Below, one piece after another: positions 1-12,242 of a stretch of DNA of 64,000 nucleotides. Each line of letters opens with the position of its first letter. The first letter of the stretch is position 1. The stretch is from Nitrosovibrio sp. Nv4 (lineage in GTDB: Bacteria; Pseudomonadota; Gammaproteobacteria; Burkholderiales; Nitrosomonadaceae), in assembly GCF_900215485.1 (NCBI RefSeq), contig NZ_OCMZ01000001.1:310001-374000 (forward strand), written 5' to 3'. The notes under the pieces are model-generated. The model worked only from the letters and a program-made list of their open reading frames with translations. It ran no database searches and was not told the origin of the DNA. Position numbers and translations under genes: made by a program.

Positions 1-32
1 CGCCAGAAGCTTTTGGGAACGTTTACTTTTAT

Positions 33-72
33 CCAATTAAAAAGGGCGGTTGTTGCCGCCCTTTTTAATTGG
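33..72 (-). terminator. Intrinsic terminator after atpC (possibly bidirectional)
   Basis: A perfect 17-bp inverted repeat (arms 33-49 and 56-72) encloses a 6-nt loop. The GC-rich core (GGGCGG/CCGCCC) is flanked by A5 on one side and T5 on the other, so it can work as a Rho-independent terminator in both directions. It lies 12 nt after the atpC stop codon and ends the ATP synthase operon. Confidence 0.92.
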
Positions 73-84
73 AGTCCAGGTTGT

Positions 85-516
85 TCAGTGCCCGCGTTTC
101 CGCAGTTTTTGAATCGCTGCCAGTTGCGCGATCGCTTCGGCCAGTTCAGCCTGTGCCCGTGCATAGTCCATGGAGGAGGACCGGTCTCTCATCGCTTCTT
201 CCGCTCGTTTCTTGGCTTCAATCGCTTTCAATTCGTCGAGATTGGCCCCGCGCACTGCAGTGTCGGCTAGAATGGTCACCACGTCCGGCTGAATCTCGAG
301 CATACCACCGGAAACGTAGACCAACTCTTCTTCCTGAAGCGGCGCCTTGATGCGCACCGATCCCGGTTTGATCCGGGTCAGCATGGGCGTATGTTGAGGA
401 TAAACGCCTACTTCTCCCGCTTCGGCCGGCGCCACCAGGAACTCGGCAGGGCCGGAATAGATGGATTCCTCCGCACTGACGATATCAACGTGAAACACAC
501 CCATTTTAGTTCCCAT
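85..516 (-). CDS. atpC: ATP synthase F1 subunit epsilon
   Basis: Epsilon subunit of the F1 sector. It is part of the central rotor stalk and acts as an intrinsic inhibitor at the cytoplasmic face of the inner membrane. The 143-residue product has the N-terminal beta-sandwich signature ([13 protein letters not shown], then PGSVRI) and a charged C-terminal helical hairpin ([15 protein letters not shown]). It is the last gene of the operon. The start is uncertain: an in-frame ATG at 504 has a GGGA element 6 nt upstream and gives 139 residues that align better with typical epsilon N-termini. Family assignment is firm. Confidence 0.95.
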   Translation of the reverse strand: MGTKMGVFHVDIVSAEESIYSGPAEFLVAPAEAGEVGVYPQHTPMLTRIKPGSVRIKAPLQEEELVYVSGGMLEIQPDVVTILADTAVRGANLDELKAIEAKKRAEEAMRDRSSSMDYARAQAELAEAIAQLAAIQKLRKRGH

Positions 517-592
517 TCATCATTTATTGTCCGGCCTGTTTTTGTCGCCGATAACAGTTGCATTGCGAGGCCAGGCTCATGAAGCTATCTCG

Positions 593-1993
<1,401 letters not shown>

Positions 1994-2002
1994 TCAAAAT
2001 AT

Positions 2003-2884
2003 TTAAACGGCTGCCGCGCCCCCGACAATTTCCGACAATTCCTTGGTAATGGCGGCCTGGCGCGATTTGTTGTAAATCAGCGTCAATTCATTGATCACAT
2101 TCCCGGCGTTGTCCGACGCGGCTTTCATTGCCACCATTCGCGCCGATTGTTCGGACGCCATGTTTTCTGTCAGAGCCTGGTAAATCAGCGCCTCGACATA
2201 CCGCACCATGATGTCGTCTATCACTGGCTTGGCTTCAGGTTCGTAAATATAATCCCATACGCCGCGCTGACCGGTAGGGCCGTCACCCGCTTTGAGACGC
2301 TCGTCGGAAAGCGGGAGCAACTGTTCCATCACCGGTTCCTGTTTCATCGTATTGATGAAACGGTTGTAAAAAATATATACGCGATCGAAGCGATCCTGGG
2401 TGTAACCATCCAGCAAGACTTTTACGGCGCCAATCAATTTCTCCAGATCCGGCGCATCGCCCAGGCTTACTACGTGCGAAATGACATTGGCGCCAAGCCG
2501 GTTCATGAATCCGAGGCCCTTGTTGCCGATGCAGCACGCTTCGATCTGCTCGCCCTCCGCTTCCCAGGCCTTCATTTTACTTACCGCCATACGCAATACG
2601 TTCGTGTTGAGTCCACCACACAAACCCTTGTCAGACGTCACCACAACAATGCCGATCCGTTTCACCGTGTCGCGGTCCACCAGAAATGGATGCCGGTACT
2701 CGGTGTAGGCACGGCTCATGTGCGCAGCGACATTACGGATCTTGTCGCCATATGGGCGCGCTTTCTTCATGCGCTCCTGCGCCTTCCGCATTTTGGAAGC
2801 CGCCACCATTTCCATGGCGCGCGTGATCTTCTGCGTATTTTTTACGCTTTTGATCTTGTTGCGTATTTCTCTGCTGCCGGCCAT
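2003..2884 (-). CDS. atpG: ATP synthase F1 subunit gamma
   Basis: Gamma subunit (293 aa), the central shaft that couples c-ring rotation to conformational change in the alpha3beta3 head. The N-terminal helix is canonical ([20 protein letters not shown]) and so is the C-terminal helix ([19 protein letters not shown]). It starts 3 nt after the atpA stop codon, so the two are probably translationally coupled. Full length, with nothing unusual. Confidence 0.97.
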   Translation of the reverse strand: MAGSREIRNKIKSVKNTQKITRAMEMVAASKMRKAQERMKKARPYGDKIRNVAAHMSRAYTEYRHPFLVDRDTVKRIGIVVVTSDKGLCGGLNTNVLRMAVSKMKAWEAEGEQIEACCIGNKGLGFMNRLGANVISHVVSLGDAPDLEKLIGAVKVLLDGYTQDRFDRVYIFYNRFINTMKQEPVMEQLLPLSDERLKAGDGPTGQRGVWDYIYEPEAKPVIDDIMVRYVEALIYQALTENMASEQSARMVAMKAASDNAGNVINELTLIYNKSRQAAITKELSEIVGGAAAV

Positions 2885-2887
2885 CGC

Positions 2888-4429
2888 TTAGTACGTTCCG
2901 TTCTTTTTGAAATCCTGAATCGCGTCGTCGAGTTCCTTCTCGGTCTCAGCGTTGAGATCCTTCGTGGTCTCTATTTTGTCCATGATGGCGCCGTATTTAC
3001 TGCGGATGTGGCCTTTCAGCGCCGACTCGAACGCCAGTGCACGCCTCACGTCGACATCATCCAGATATCCCTTGTTGACGGCGAACAGGGTAATCGCCAT
3101 CTCGGATACGCTCAAGGTGGCATATTGAGGCTGCTTCATTAATTCCGTGACCATCTTGCCGCGTTCCAATTGTCGGCGCGTAGCTTCGTCGAGGTCGGAG
3201 GCAAATTGCGCAAATGCCGCTAGCTCGCGATATTGGGCCAATGCGAGACGCACACCGCCACCCAGCTTTTTAATAACCTTTGTCTGTGCCGCGCCGCCTA
3301 CGCGAGATACTGAAACACCCGCATTGATGGCCGGACGGATACCGGCATTGAACAAATCACTTTCCAGAAAGATCTGGCCGTCGGTAATCGAAATAACGTT
3401 GGTGGGAACGAAAGCAGTGACGTCACCCGCCTGGGTCTCAATGACCGGAAGCGCCGTAAGTGAACCCGTTTTTCCCTTGACTGCGCCATTGGTGGCGTTT
3501 TCCACATATGCCGCACTGACTCGCGCGGCGCGTTCCAATAGACGCGAATGCAAATAAAACACGTCGCCAGGATAAGCCTCTCGTCCGGGCGGTCGCCGCA
3601 ATAACAGCGAAATCTGCCGGTAAGCCCATGCCTGCTTGGTCAGATCGTCATAAATGATGAGCGCGTCTCTACCGGTGTCGCGGAAGTACTCGCCCATGGT
3701 GCAACCGGAGTAAGGCGCAATGAATTGCAGCGCCGCCGACTCAGACGCGGTGGCAGCCACCACGATCGTGTATTCCATCGCTCCGTGTTGTTCAAGCTTG
3801 CGCACTACGTTGTTGATGGACGACGCCTTCTGTCCGATCGCGACGTAGATGCACGTCATGTTCTCGCCCTTCTGATTGATGATCGCATCTATCGCCACCG
3901 CCGTCTTGCCTGTCTGCCGGTCGCCGATGATCAATTCCCGCTGGCCGCGCCCAATCGGGACCATTGAATCAATGGATTTAAGCCCTGTCTGCACGGGCTG
4001 GTTCACCGATTGCCGCCATATCACACCCGGTGCAATTTTTTCAATCGGCTCGGAACGTTGCGTTTTGATCGGGCCTTTGCCATCGATCGGCTGCCCTAGC
4101 GAGTTAACTACCCGGCCTATCAGTTCTTCGCCTACCGGGACCTCAAGAATACGGCCAGTACATTTGACGATATCGCCCTCGGTAATGTGCTCGTATTCGC
4201 CCATGATCACCGCGCCGACAGAGTCGCGTTCGAGATTGAGCGCAAGACCGTAAGTATTGCCGGGAAATTCCAGCATCTCGCCCTGCATCACGTCGGAAAG
4301 GCCGTGAATGCGCACGATACCGTCGGTGACTGAAACAATAGTGCCCTGAGTGCGGACTTCCGCGGAGACGGCAAGTCCTTCAATTCTGCTTTTTATCAGT
4401 TCACTGATTTCGGATGGATTTAACTGCAT
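2888..4429 (-). CDS. atpA: ATP synthase F1 subunit alpha
   Basis: Non-catalytic nucleotide-binding alpha subunit (513 aa). Walker A is GDRQTGKT at residues 169-176, with the Walker B-like ALIIYDD further on. The N-terminus ([16 protein letters not shown]) and the C-terminal helical domain are typical. It lies between atpH (12 nt away) and atpG (3 nt away) in the conserved operon order. Confidence 0.98.
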   Translation of the reverse strand: MQLNPSEISELIKSRIEGLAVSAEVRTQGTIVSVTDGIVRIHGLSDVMQGEMLEFPGNTYGLALNLERDSVGAVIMGEYEHITEGDIVKCTGRILEVPVGEELIGRVVNSLGQPIDGKGPIKTQRSEPIEKIAPGVIWRQSVNQPVQTGLKSIDSMVPIGRGQRELIIGDRQTGKTAVAIDAIINQKGENMTCIYVAIGQKASSINNVVRKLEQHGAMEYTIVVAATASESAALQFIAPYSGCTMGEYFRDTGRDALIIYDDLTKQAWAYRQISLLLRRPPGREAYPGDVFYLHSRLLERAARVSAAYVENATNGAVKGKTGSLTALPVIETQAGDVTAFVPTNVISITDGQIFLESDLFNAGIRPAINAGVSVSRVGGAAQTKVIKKLGGGVRLALAQYRELAAFAQFASDLDEATRRQLERGKMVTELMKQPQYATLSVSEMAITLFAVNKGYLDDVDVRRALAFESALKGHIRSKYGAIMDKIETTKDLNAETEKELDDAIQDFKKNGTY

Positions 4430-4441
4430 TTCAAATAGCTC

Positions 4442-4978
4442 CTAGCTTTTAAGTGCAACAGCCATGGCTTCCAGTTTACCTCGCACAGAAGCGTCGAGCA
4501 CTTCATCGCCGATCTCAACTTTCACCCCGCCTATCAATTCCGGATCGATACTTACCTTGGGTTCTATTTTTCGCTTGAACTTGATTTCCAGATCGGTCAC
4601 CAGATCTCTCAATTGAGCATCGCTCACGGCAAACGCAGAAATAATGTTCGCGCTCAACACGCCTTCATGGCGGGTCTTGAGTTGCTCGAACAGCTCACTC
4701 ACCTCGGGCAATATTTCGATTCTGCCATTTTCCGCCAACAGCAAAACGAAATTGCGGCCTTCGTCGTTGAGGTTGTCGCCGCATATGTCGAGAAGCAGTT
4801 CGCCCAAGCGTCTTGGCGGGACTTTTGGATTACCGATGAGCGACCGAATTTGGCCGTCCGCAGCGATTGCCGCGGCAAGTTGCAGCATTCCAGACCATGC
4901 AGGCAGCTCTTCATTAGCTTTCGCCAACTTGAAAACCGCCTCAGCGTAAGGCCGTGCAATCGTACGAGCTTCAGCCAT
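4442..4978 (-). CDS. atpH: ATP synthase F1 subunit delta
   Basis: Delta subunit (178 aa), part of the peripheral stalk that joins F1 to the b subunits. It starts with the family's ARPYAEAVFKLA motif and ends with the conserved C-terminal region (DPELIGGVKVEIGDEVLD). It begins 3 nt after the atpF stop codon. Delta is among the more variable subunits, but position and motifs leave little doubt. Confidence 0.96.
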   Translation of the reverse strand: MAEARTIARPYAEAVFKLAKANEELPAWSGMLQLAAAIAADGQIRSLIGNPKVPPRRLGELLLDICGDNLNDEGRNFVLLLAENGRIEILPEVSELFEQLKTRHEGVLSANIISAFAVSDAQLRDLVTDLEIKFKRKIEPKVSIDPELIGGVKVEIGDEVLDASVRGKLEAMAVALKS

Positions 4979-4981
4979 CGC

Positions 4982-5452
4982 TTAGAGTTCCGCTTTGATG
5001 GATGCAAGCAAATCCGCGTGCGCTTTGGCATCCACTTCCCGGCGCAGAATTTTTGTGGCGCCCGCCAGAGCGATATCCGCCACTTGTTGCCTCAGGGTTT
5101 CCCTTGCACGAAATACTTCCTGCTCGACCTCTGCCTTGGCGCCCACGAGAATGCGATCGCCTTCATCCTTCGCTGCCGCCTTCGCTTCTTCGACGATCTC
5201 GGCGGCGCGTTTTTCTGCCTGGGCAATGATATCGGTTGCCCGGTGTTTGGCTTCCCTCACCACATCGGCGGAACGATGGCTGGCCAATTCCAGTTCGTTC
5301 CTGCCCCGCTCGCCTGCCGCCAGTCCGTCGGCGATGCTTTTCTGCCGGTTTTCGATGGCGCGCATCAGTGGAGGCCAGACGAACCTGACTGTGAACCAGA
5401 TAAATATGGCGAACGCCATCGCCTGAGAAATGAGCGTGAAGTTGATATTCAT
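4982..5452 (-). CDS. atpF: ATP synthase Fo subunit b
   Basis: Subunit b (156 aa), the membrane-anchored peripheral stalk. The N-terminal transmembrane helix ([19 protein letters not shown]) is followed by a long charged, Ala-rich helix ([20 protein letters not shown]). The start was placed at the ATG at 5452, which gives the usual [11 protein letters not shown]-terminus and has an AGAGG element upstream. The open frame runs back to 5566 but overlaps the end of atpE there, with a non-family N-terminus. Confidence 0.96.
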   Translation of the reverse strand: MNINFTLISQAMAFAIFIWFTVRFVWPPLMRAIENRQKSIADGLAAGERGRNELELASHRSADVVREAKHRATDIIAQAEKRAAEIVEEAKAAAKDEGDRILVGAKAEVEQEVFRARETLRQQVADIALAGATKILRREVDAKAHADLLASIKAEL

Positions 5453-5489
5453 GGCTAGCCTCTGAGAATGGTACCGAGAGCCGGCATTA

Positions 5490-5786
<297 letters not shown>

Positions 5787-5820
5787 TTAAATAGTGATTT
5801 GATAAACAGACAGCGTTGAA

Positions 5821-6630
<810 letters not shown>

Positions 6631-6643
6631 TTATCCGTTCAAA

Positions 6644-7057
6644 CTATTTTATTCGTGCAACCTTTGCGTCATCCGTTACAAACAACGCCATTCCGAAAAT
6701 CAGGACGGTAAGCGCAAATGTTCCGATGAATCCGACCGCGACAACATCTTTGTACAGTGTCAGCACGAGCCACAGCAGGACAACCATAACGATGATTTTC
6801 ACCGCTTCCGCTTTCAGTGCCGTAATCAATACGCCGCCCGCAGTGGACCCCTGGTACCGGGAGATAATTGCCGAAAAAGCGGCAGCGGAAATAATACTGA
6901 CCACTCCTCCCAACAATGCCGAAGCTGCGCCGTGAAATCCCCGCACCAGGCCGAGGGCCAGCACCATCGCCACAGTGACGATCAACTGCCAACGCATGAC
7001 AATGCGAACTGGCTTGTTTCGTATCCAGGGCATATTTTTTGGCGTGTCAGAAAGCAA
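6644..7057 (-). CDS. atpI: ATP synthase subunit I (AtpI family)
   Basis: Small hydrophobic protein (137 aa) with four predicted membrane helices. It is first in the ATP synthase operon, the usual place of atpI. The Gly-rich segment GAASALLGGVVSIISAAAF fits the ATP synthase I family, which is implicated in c-ring assembly. Sequence conservation in this family is low, so the call rests on position and topology as well as motifs. A promoter lies about 140 nt upstream. Confidence 0.88.
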   Translation of the reverse strand: MLSDTPKNMPWIRNKPVRIVMRWQLIVTVAMVLALGLVRGFHGAASALLGGVVSIISAAAFSAIISRYQGSTAGGVLITALKAEAVKIIVMVVLLWLVLTLYKDVVAVGFIGTFALTVLIFGMALFVTDDAKVARIK

Positions 7058-7197
7058 CTGCTTGATGTGACATTAGGCGGGTTGCAAATCTGTTCTCGGA
7101 AGACCTGATTTTCGTTCCCAGCCGGCGCCCTCTTCGGTTCTTCTTAGGCCATACCGGATTTTCAAGGCTTGGCTTGACTGATTTTCAAAACACGCGG

Positions 7198-7226
7198 ATT
7201 CTAATCTGCTTGAGCCCGACAGTCAA
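7198..7226 (-). promoter_or_regulatory. Sigma70-type promoter of the ATP synthase operon
   Basis: On the minus strand, TTGACT (7226-7221) and TAGAAT (7203-7198) are separated by exactly 17 nt. This is close to the sigma70 consensus. It is correctly oriented and lies about 140 nt before atpI, in the gap that separates atpI from the divergent gene at 7356. Confidence 0.72.
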
Positions 7227-7355
7227 TGGAAAGTCCATACTTGCGTTGTGAATTTCTAAAAAAAGCGCGGGAGGCAGGATGTCGTCACCTGTTGGTAATT
7301 TCCGAATATCAAGCTACGATTATTGCTTGTTCCCTTAACTTGACAAGGGGTTACG

Positions 7356-8294
7356 ATGAGAAGCATTCGTCCCTGGATTTTTTTTACGGCGCTGGCCACG
7401 AGCCTCATCTTTACTTCATCAGCGCAAAGCGCCTCTATCAATGTATTGTGGTACACCTATGCTGGCCAGGCCTCCGAATATCGGCAGAAAATTTCACAAC
7501 TCTCCAAAATTGTTCATACTCTTCCTCAAACCAGCGGTTTAGGCTGGAATTTGACTTACTGGGATGCAGGCAGCGTGGCACCGGATTTTGCCGCGTTTGA
7601 TGTTCTGGTAATTGAAAGCGGGGAAGCTTTTCTTACCGGATCGGCACATGGACCGCCAGCAGTGCCGGATTACAGCGGCATTCTGGATAACAGGGCAGCG
7701 ATTGAAGCTGCCCGGGGAGATCGAACCTTTATTACCGCCGCCGATGCCGATTTTCATACAATCCGCGGAGACACTGGAAATATTCCGGATGATTCGCGTT
7801 CCTCAAAAGGTGATGGCAAATGCGCTCCCCTGTTTACTTCAACCGATTGTTGGGACGGCGCGCTGGGACATTTGGTAAACGCTGTCAATTGGGCGGGAAG
7901 TGGCAATGGCCTTGGAATTGTTTCGTTTCTGGATGGCGAACATCCCGGATCTTTCTGGTGGACGCATGAAAATTCCTTTCTGCGCAGGGATCTCGACGGA
8001 TACATTGATTACGCTGGTTCGGAGCAAAGCCCGGTCATTAATCCGTTGCAGGCAAGCCACCCTCTCAATCGCGGACTAAGTTCCAGGGGGCTTTCAAACT
8101 GGGGCACGTCATTCCACGCTTTTTTTCTTCCAATCGAAGGCTACACGCCAATTGTCGACTCAAGTCAAAGATCAGGCTGGGCTGTTGCTATTGCCACATC
8201 CGTTGCGCCTCCCCTCCCCGAACCGAAAATCTACCGGTTGCGGGGGACCGGTTGTGCTGCTTATTTTCCGTTTCCGCAAATGCGGAACCCATGA
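7356..8294 (+). CDS. Secreted protein with a decayed PEP-CTERM tail
   Basis: 312-residue exported protein of unknown function. An AAGGGG ribosome-binding site precedes the ATG. The N-terminus is a signal peptide (basic MRSIR, a hydrophobic stretch, cleavage likely after AQSA near residue 26). The body is soluble, with fragments such as FDVLVIESGEAF and NWAGSGNGLGIVSFLDGEHP that recall flavodoxin-like or glutamine-amidotransferase-like folds; no specific family was recognised. The tail has PLPEP at residues 286-290, the start of a PEP-CTERM signal, but continues with RLRGTG and no hydrophobic helix. In the +1 frame the same DNA (about 8252-8285) reads GGPVVLLIFRFRK, which resembles the missing helix and Arg cluster. 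This suggests a frameshifted anchor. Confidence 0.75.
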   Translation: MRSIRPWIFFTALATSLIFTSSAQSASINVLWYTYAGQASEYRQKISQLSKIVHTLPQTSGLGWNLTYWDAGSVAPDFAAFDVLVIESGEAFLTGSAHGPPAVPDYSGILDNRAAIEAARGDRTFITAADADFHTIRGDTGNIPDDSRSSKGDGKCAPLFTSTDCWDGALGHLVNAVNWAGSGNGLGIVSFLDGEHPGSFWWTHENSFLRRDLDGYIDYAGSEQSPVINPLQASHPLNRGLSSRGLSNWGTSFHAFFLPIEGYTPIVDSSQRSGWAVAIATSVAPPLPEPKIYRLRGTGCAAYFPFPQMRNP

Positions 8295-8447
8295 CATTCA
8301 AAGACAGGGTATATCCACTCCGAGAATGACAGTGTTTGCTTCAGGAAAGAATCATCAACCCATGCTGACACCGGGAATTAGTCCGGATACCCGATAACAC
8401 CCACGCAATTTATGCCAATTACTTATATCCCTGCAGCCTTATAATTA

Positions 8448-8918
8448 TTAGGTAGCCTTATCCGGCGCCCGATAGAATTCCACGAAAAAATGGACTGCGC
8501 CCAGCGGTTCCACATTATGCAGAACTTCCGGAATGACAATTCCGGTGTTGTCCGGAGATAATTCCACGTCCGCCCCCAGGTCGGATACGCGATAGCGAAG
8601 TTTTCCTTCTTCCACGACAATCTTTCCCCACACACCGGTTTTTGTGGAGTGATCTTTTCTCAATGCGCCGGGAACAGATTCCTCGGTAAAGACCGCCGTC
8701 CGCTTGTAAGGAATAAAATTATCGGGCAGTTCGAATTTATCGCATCGAACGCAGTTGAGCGTCTGTCCCATCATGCTGTTGCGGCCTTCCTCAGTAGTAA
8801 CCCAGGGGCGATTGATAAATGGCGGATTATGCCGAACATGCTGCATATGCCCGCAACTGAGAAGCGCTATGGGATCTCCTTCGCTGTCGAGCTCGAAACC
8901 CGTAATCGGCCTATCCAT
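8448..8918 (-). CDS. DUF3565 + DUF1971 domain protein
   Basis: 156-residue cytoplasmic protein with two joined domains. Residues 1-65 match DUF3565: SCGHMQHVRHNPPF, RPWVTTEEGR and a CVRC pair, so a Cys/His metal site is likely. Residues 70-152 match DUF1971, a small cupin-like domain also found in tellurite-resistance proteins (VFTEESVPGALRKDHSTKTG, GVWGKIVV, HNVEPLG, FFVEFYR). The function is not established. It stands alone, antisense to the gene on its left, and is not obviously part of glycan synthesis. Confidence 0.85.
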   Translation of the reverse strand: MDRPITGFELDSEGDPIALLSCGHMQHVRHNPPFINRPWVTTEEGRNSMMGQTLNCVRCDKFELPDNFIPYKRTAVFTEESVPGALRKDHSTKTGVWGKIVVEEGKLRYRVSDLGADVELSPDNTGIVIPEVLHNVEPLGAVHFFVEFYRAPDKAT

Positions 8919-8973
8919 AAGTAAATATAGTGGGTTCGTTAGAAATTCGTAATGCCGTATCTTGAAATGGCCG

Positions 8974-10041
8974 CTATACCGTTTCTACTGCCCTCAGCAG
9001 GTTTTGAACCATTCGCAGGGTAAAACGTACCGGCTCGCGGTCCCACGGCGTGAATCGCGGTAACTGAAACAGATCACTGCCCGTTCTGGCTGCTCCATGG
9101 GCCGTTGAAACCGCCGCATCAAAGCCAAGATTCTTGACCATACTAACATGATCCGGTAAATAGTCCTGCCCCGGCTTGCCGTTTGGGTAAGCAAAAAGCC
9201 GCACCGGCGCGCGGATAATCCCCTCGAGCATCTCTTTGCCAGTGGCAATGTCGGCGCAAGCTGCGCTATTTTCCATTTGCGCCAGAATAGGATGACTGGC
9301 CGTATGCCCGCCAATTTCCATCCCTGCCGCGTGCAGTATCCTGACCTGATCCGAGGTCATCATGAGATTGGTAGCGGGGACGACGGGGATGAGCGCACAC
9401 ATTGCCTCCACCTTCGATTGCCTCGATGCGGGAGGTAAGTACTTGAGCTTGCTCAATAGGTGAGAGATGGCTTGGCGGCGTTGAGGAATTGTTTCGATCT
9501 CAAACCTTCCCAAGCCTAAACTGTCAAGATCAACTGTGCTTCCCGGCGCATAACGGATTAACTCTATCACCGTATCGTTAAACATCCTCCCACCGTCAAG
9601 GAAACTGGTCGCAACAAAAAAAGTGGCGGAGACTCCATGTTTTTGCAGAATTGGCAAGGCGATTTCCGCGTTATCCGCATAGCCATCATCAAAGGTGATA
9701 CAGGCGGCACGCGGCGGCAACGTCCCCTTACCCAAGCACTGGACTGCGTCCCCAAGCGGTATGATTCTGAAGCAGGCTGCAAGATGCCCTATTTGCCGAT
9801 CAAACGCTTCCGCTTCGCTTTCGTCTGGAAATAAAGGGTCTTGCCGAGACAGCACTCGGTGATAGATCAATATGGACAAACGGCTGTGCAAACCACCTGG
9901 CGAAAATAGTTGCAGGAACGCGCGGCTCGGCGATGTGAGCCGTGGTGGAATAGGCTTAACAGGAGCTTGCGTGTAGCCCCGCTCAGGCGTTTCCATAGGT
10001 AAGGCCCGGAAATACGGCCAGAGCGGCCAGATAATTGGCAA
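8974..10041 (-). CDS. Polysaccharide deacetylase (NodB homology domain)
   Basis: 355-residue carbohydrate esterase family 4 protein expected to remove N- or O-acetyl groups from a glycan. The metal-binding motifs are TFDDGYADN at residues 116-124 (catalytic Asp and metal Asp) and HTASHP at 246-251 (the two metal histidines). ILIYHRVL near residue 57 opens the domain. No signal peptide is evident. The start is uncertain: the longest frame begins with TTG at 10041, and an ATG lies at 9996; neither has a clear Shine-Dalgarno. It is 42 nt downstream of the O-antigen-ligase-like gene and probably co-transcribed with it. Confidence 0.9.
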   Translation of the reverse strand: MPIIWPLWPYFRALPMETPERGYTQAPVKPIPPRLTSPSRAFLQLFSPGGLHSRLSILIYHRVLSRQDPLFPDESEAEAFDRQIGHLAACFRIIPLGDAVQCLGKGTLPPRAACITFDDGYADNAEIALPILQKHGVSATFFVATSFLDGGRMFNDTVIELIRYAPGSTVDLDSLGLGRFEIETIPQRRQAISHLLSKLKYLPPASRQSKVEAMCALIPVVPATNLMMTSDQVRILHAAGMEIGGHTASHPILAQMENSAACADIATGKEMLEGIIRAPVRLFAYPNGKPGQDYLPDHVSMVKNLGFDAAVSTAHGAARTGSDLFQLPRFTPWDREPVRFTLRMVQNLLRAVETV

Positions 10042-10083
10042 AGGAACTGCGGCTTCCAGTTCTTCCGATAGCGATATCCATGC

Positions 10084-11442
10084 CTAGCCGGAATCTCGAG
10101 CAATCGGCTGGGGCTGGGCCTGGGCCTGGGGTTGTATCGGATTTATCTGCCCAAATTGACGTGTAGAACCGGTGCCTTTTTTATCGGAAACCGACGAGCC
10201 TTTCTGCTTCAATTCTTTTGCCACCAGAACACGAGTCGCCACCATGACCCCCATGAGATAGTACGGCACATCAAAATAGAGCAGGCTGAGAAATGCTCCG
10301 CCTGTGGCAAAACCAATGAGCGACACCTGGATCATGGTCGCCATGTTGGAGGCCCACCTGTATTCTTCGAGATTTCTCGTATTTCGAATGATCCATGAAC
10401 CTGTCCGCCATGTTAAGAGTCCCAGTAACAGGTACAATCCGAGCCCGACAAAGCCATGTTCGCCGAGAGCCTGGAAATAAACGCTATGGGCAGCATGCAG
10501 GTCCGTTGGATGGGGGGCATAAAGGTAAAACAGCTCAGGCGTAATCACCTCAAAGCCACCGCCTGTCAATGGCCGTTCCTTGGCCAGATTATAGGCCATC
10601 CACCAGGCATTGAAACGCCCCTGAACGGAGCCGTCCTCTTCATAGGTATTAATGGAATCCATTCTTTCCGACCATTGCTCGGGCATGAACGCGATTGCCG
10701 GCGGAATAGCGAGGATCAACAGCAGTCCGATGCGGACCTTGTGCTGACTTTTAAGCCATAGAAATGCACCCATCGCTGCAATCGCCAGCAGAGCCCCGCG
10801 CGAGTAGGAGCCTAGCGCGGCGAGCGCACAAAGCAACATGGCGGCCGTCAAGCCGTGGCGCACCCAAATGTTTGGGGAAATGGTTTGCAGATAGTGCATC
10901 AGGGGAATGGTCATGATAAGCGCCAGAGCGATTTCATTATTTCCCCCAATGAAAGTTCCTTGGGGCCCTAAGACCATATTCACTCCACCACCTACTATCG
11001 TAAAAATGCCGCCCTTGACGCCGTAGTATCCCAGGGAGATGACTATGGTCCAGATGAGAAGCTGAATATGTTTTTTTGTCTTGATGAGCATGAACACTAC
11101 AAAAGTCATCAGCATGATCTTCATGACCTTGTTCCACTGGTCGTATATTTCGTCCGGATAAATAGCAAAGAACGAGGTCACATTCATCCATAATACGAAA
11201 AAGATAAAGACGCCGGTAACCGGGGTGACGGGGAACCTTTTTTCCTCCTTCAAGAACACAAGGCAAACTATTGTCACCCCACCGATAATTGCCGCAAACG
11301 GAAATGTCGTAGCAAATCCCCACCCTTGGGTATGCGGGTTCATGACACTGATCCACACCCACATCAACGCGCCCATATACGGCTTCTTGAAGACCAGGGG
11401 GAGCCAACCAAAGACGATCAGGGTGACGAGAATGTCTCTCAT
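10084..11442 (-). CDS. XrtA-type putative O-glycosylation ligase (O-antigen ligase-like)
   Basis: 452-residue polytopic membrane protein with about a dozen hydrophobic segments. The N-terminus (RDILVTLIVFGWLPLVFKKP, then MNPHTQGWGFA) and the Wzy/WaaL-type segment SYSRGALLAIAAMGAFLWL followed by a periplasmic loop (MDSINTYEEDGSVQGRFNAW) match the exosortase A-linked putative O-glycosylation ligase family. Such proteins polymerise lipid-linked repeat units or transfer them to an acceptor in the periplasm. The C-terminus is a Gln/Pro-rich cytoplasmic tail. It is followed by the deacetylase gene. Confidence 0.88.
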   Translation of the reverse strand: MRDILVTLIVFGWLPLVFKKPYMGALMWVWISVMNPHTQGWGFATTFPFAAIIGGVTIVCLVFLKEEKRFPVTPVTGVFIFFVLWMNVTSFFAIYPDEIYDQWNKVMKIMLMTFVVFMLIKTKKHIQLLIWTIVISLGYYGVKGGIFTIVGGGVNMVLGPQGTFIGGNNEIALALIMTIPLMHYLQTISPNIWVRHGLTAAMLLCALAALGSYSRGALLAIAAMGAFLWLKSQHKVRIGLLLILAIPPAIAFMPEQWSERMDSINTYEEDGSVQGRFNAWWMAYNLAKERPLTGGGFEVITPELFYLYAPHPTDLHAAHSVYFQALGEHGFVGLGLYLLLGLLTWRTGSWIIRNTRNLEEYRWASNMATMIQVSLIGFATGGAFLSLLYFDVPYYLMGVMVATRVLVAKELKQKGSSVSDKKGTGSTRQFGQINPIQPQAQAQPQPIARDSG

Positions 11443-11567
11443 GCTGGCACGCCGGGATTTGGAGCCGTTCGCGTCTCTTTACGATACAAAACAAAGAAGA
11501 GGATATTGCGGAGAATCATCGTCAACTGTGATGTCCTGATCCGATTGAGTTTCATCAAAATAAACCG

Positions 11568-12242
11568 TCAATCTGCCCTATGGCTAACGATTTCTGCCCG
11601 GCCCTTTTGATCGCTGCTTTCATCTTTGCCATTCGGGCTTTGCCTGAAGACATTGCGTTGCTGCAGATATTCGATCACCTGTGCAACGCAATCTTCAAGC
11701 GGCAGTTCCCCCGTCCTTACCGTCAGCTCTGGATTAACGGGTGCCTCATATGGTGACGAGATTCCCGTAAACTCCTTTACCTCGCCAGCCCGGGCCCGTT
11801 TGTAGAGGCCTTTTATATCACGATGTTCACACACATCCAGGCTGGCTTCACAAAAGATTTCGATGAAATCCCCATGTGGAAAAATACTGCGCGCCCGTTG
11901 GCGGTCAGCTCGGAACGGCGAAATAAACGCGGTCATCGCGATCACCCCGGACTCGACCAAAAGTTTAGCTGCCTCGCTTATACGGCGGATGTTTTCGGAT
12001 CGATCCTGAACCGAAAAACCAAGATCCGAACATAGACCCTGCCGCACATTGTCGCCGTCCAGCACAAACGTGCGGCAGCCCAGCTGATAAAGCCTGTCCT
12101 CCACCGCATGCGCCAAAGTGGATTTACCCGAGCCGGAAAGACCGGTGAACCACAATACCACCGAACGATGTACGTTCAACCTTTCCCGGTGGCCGCGGGT
12201 AATTGTGGCACTGTGCCACACGGTATTGGTACTTTTATTCAT
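11568..12242 (-). CDS. cysC: Adenylyl-sulfate kinase (APS kinase)
   Basis: 224-residue kinase that phosphorylates APS to PAPS, the donor for sulfotransferases. The P-loop GLSGSGKS is at residues 34-41, DGDNVRQGL at 62-70, and the family motifs [25 protein letters not shown] and [17 protein letters not shown] follow. The roughly 25-residue hydrophilic C-terminal tail is not part of the core enzyme. No ATP sulfurylase gene is adjacent. A PAPS-type sulfotransferase lies divergently at 12934, which suggests a role in glycan sulfation rather than only in cysteine synthesis. Confidence 0.95.
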   Translation of the reverse strand: MNKSTNTVWHSATITRGHRERLNVHRSVVLWFTGLSGSGKSTLAHAVEDRLYQLGCRTFVLDGDNVRQGLCSDLGFSVQDRSENIRRISEAAKLLVESGVIAMTAFISPFRADRQRARSIFPHGDFIEIFCEASLDVCEHRDIKGLYKRARAGEVKEFTGISSPYEAPVNPELTVRTGELPLEDCVAQVIEYLQQRNVFRQSPNGKDESSDQKGRAEIVSHRAD

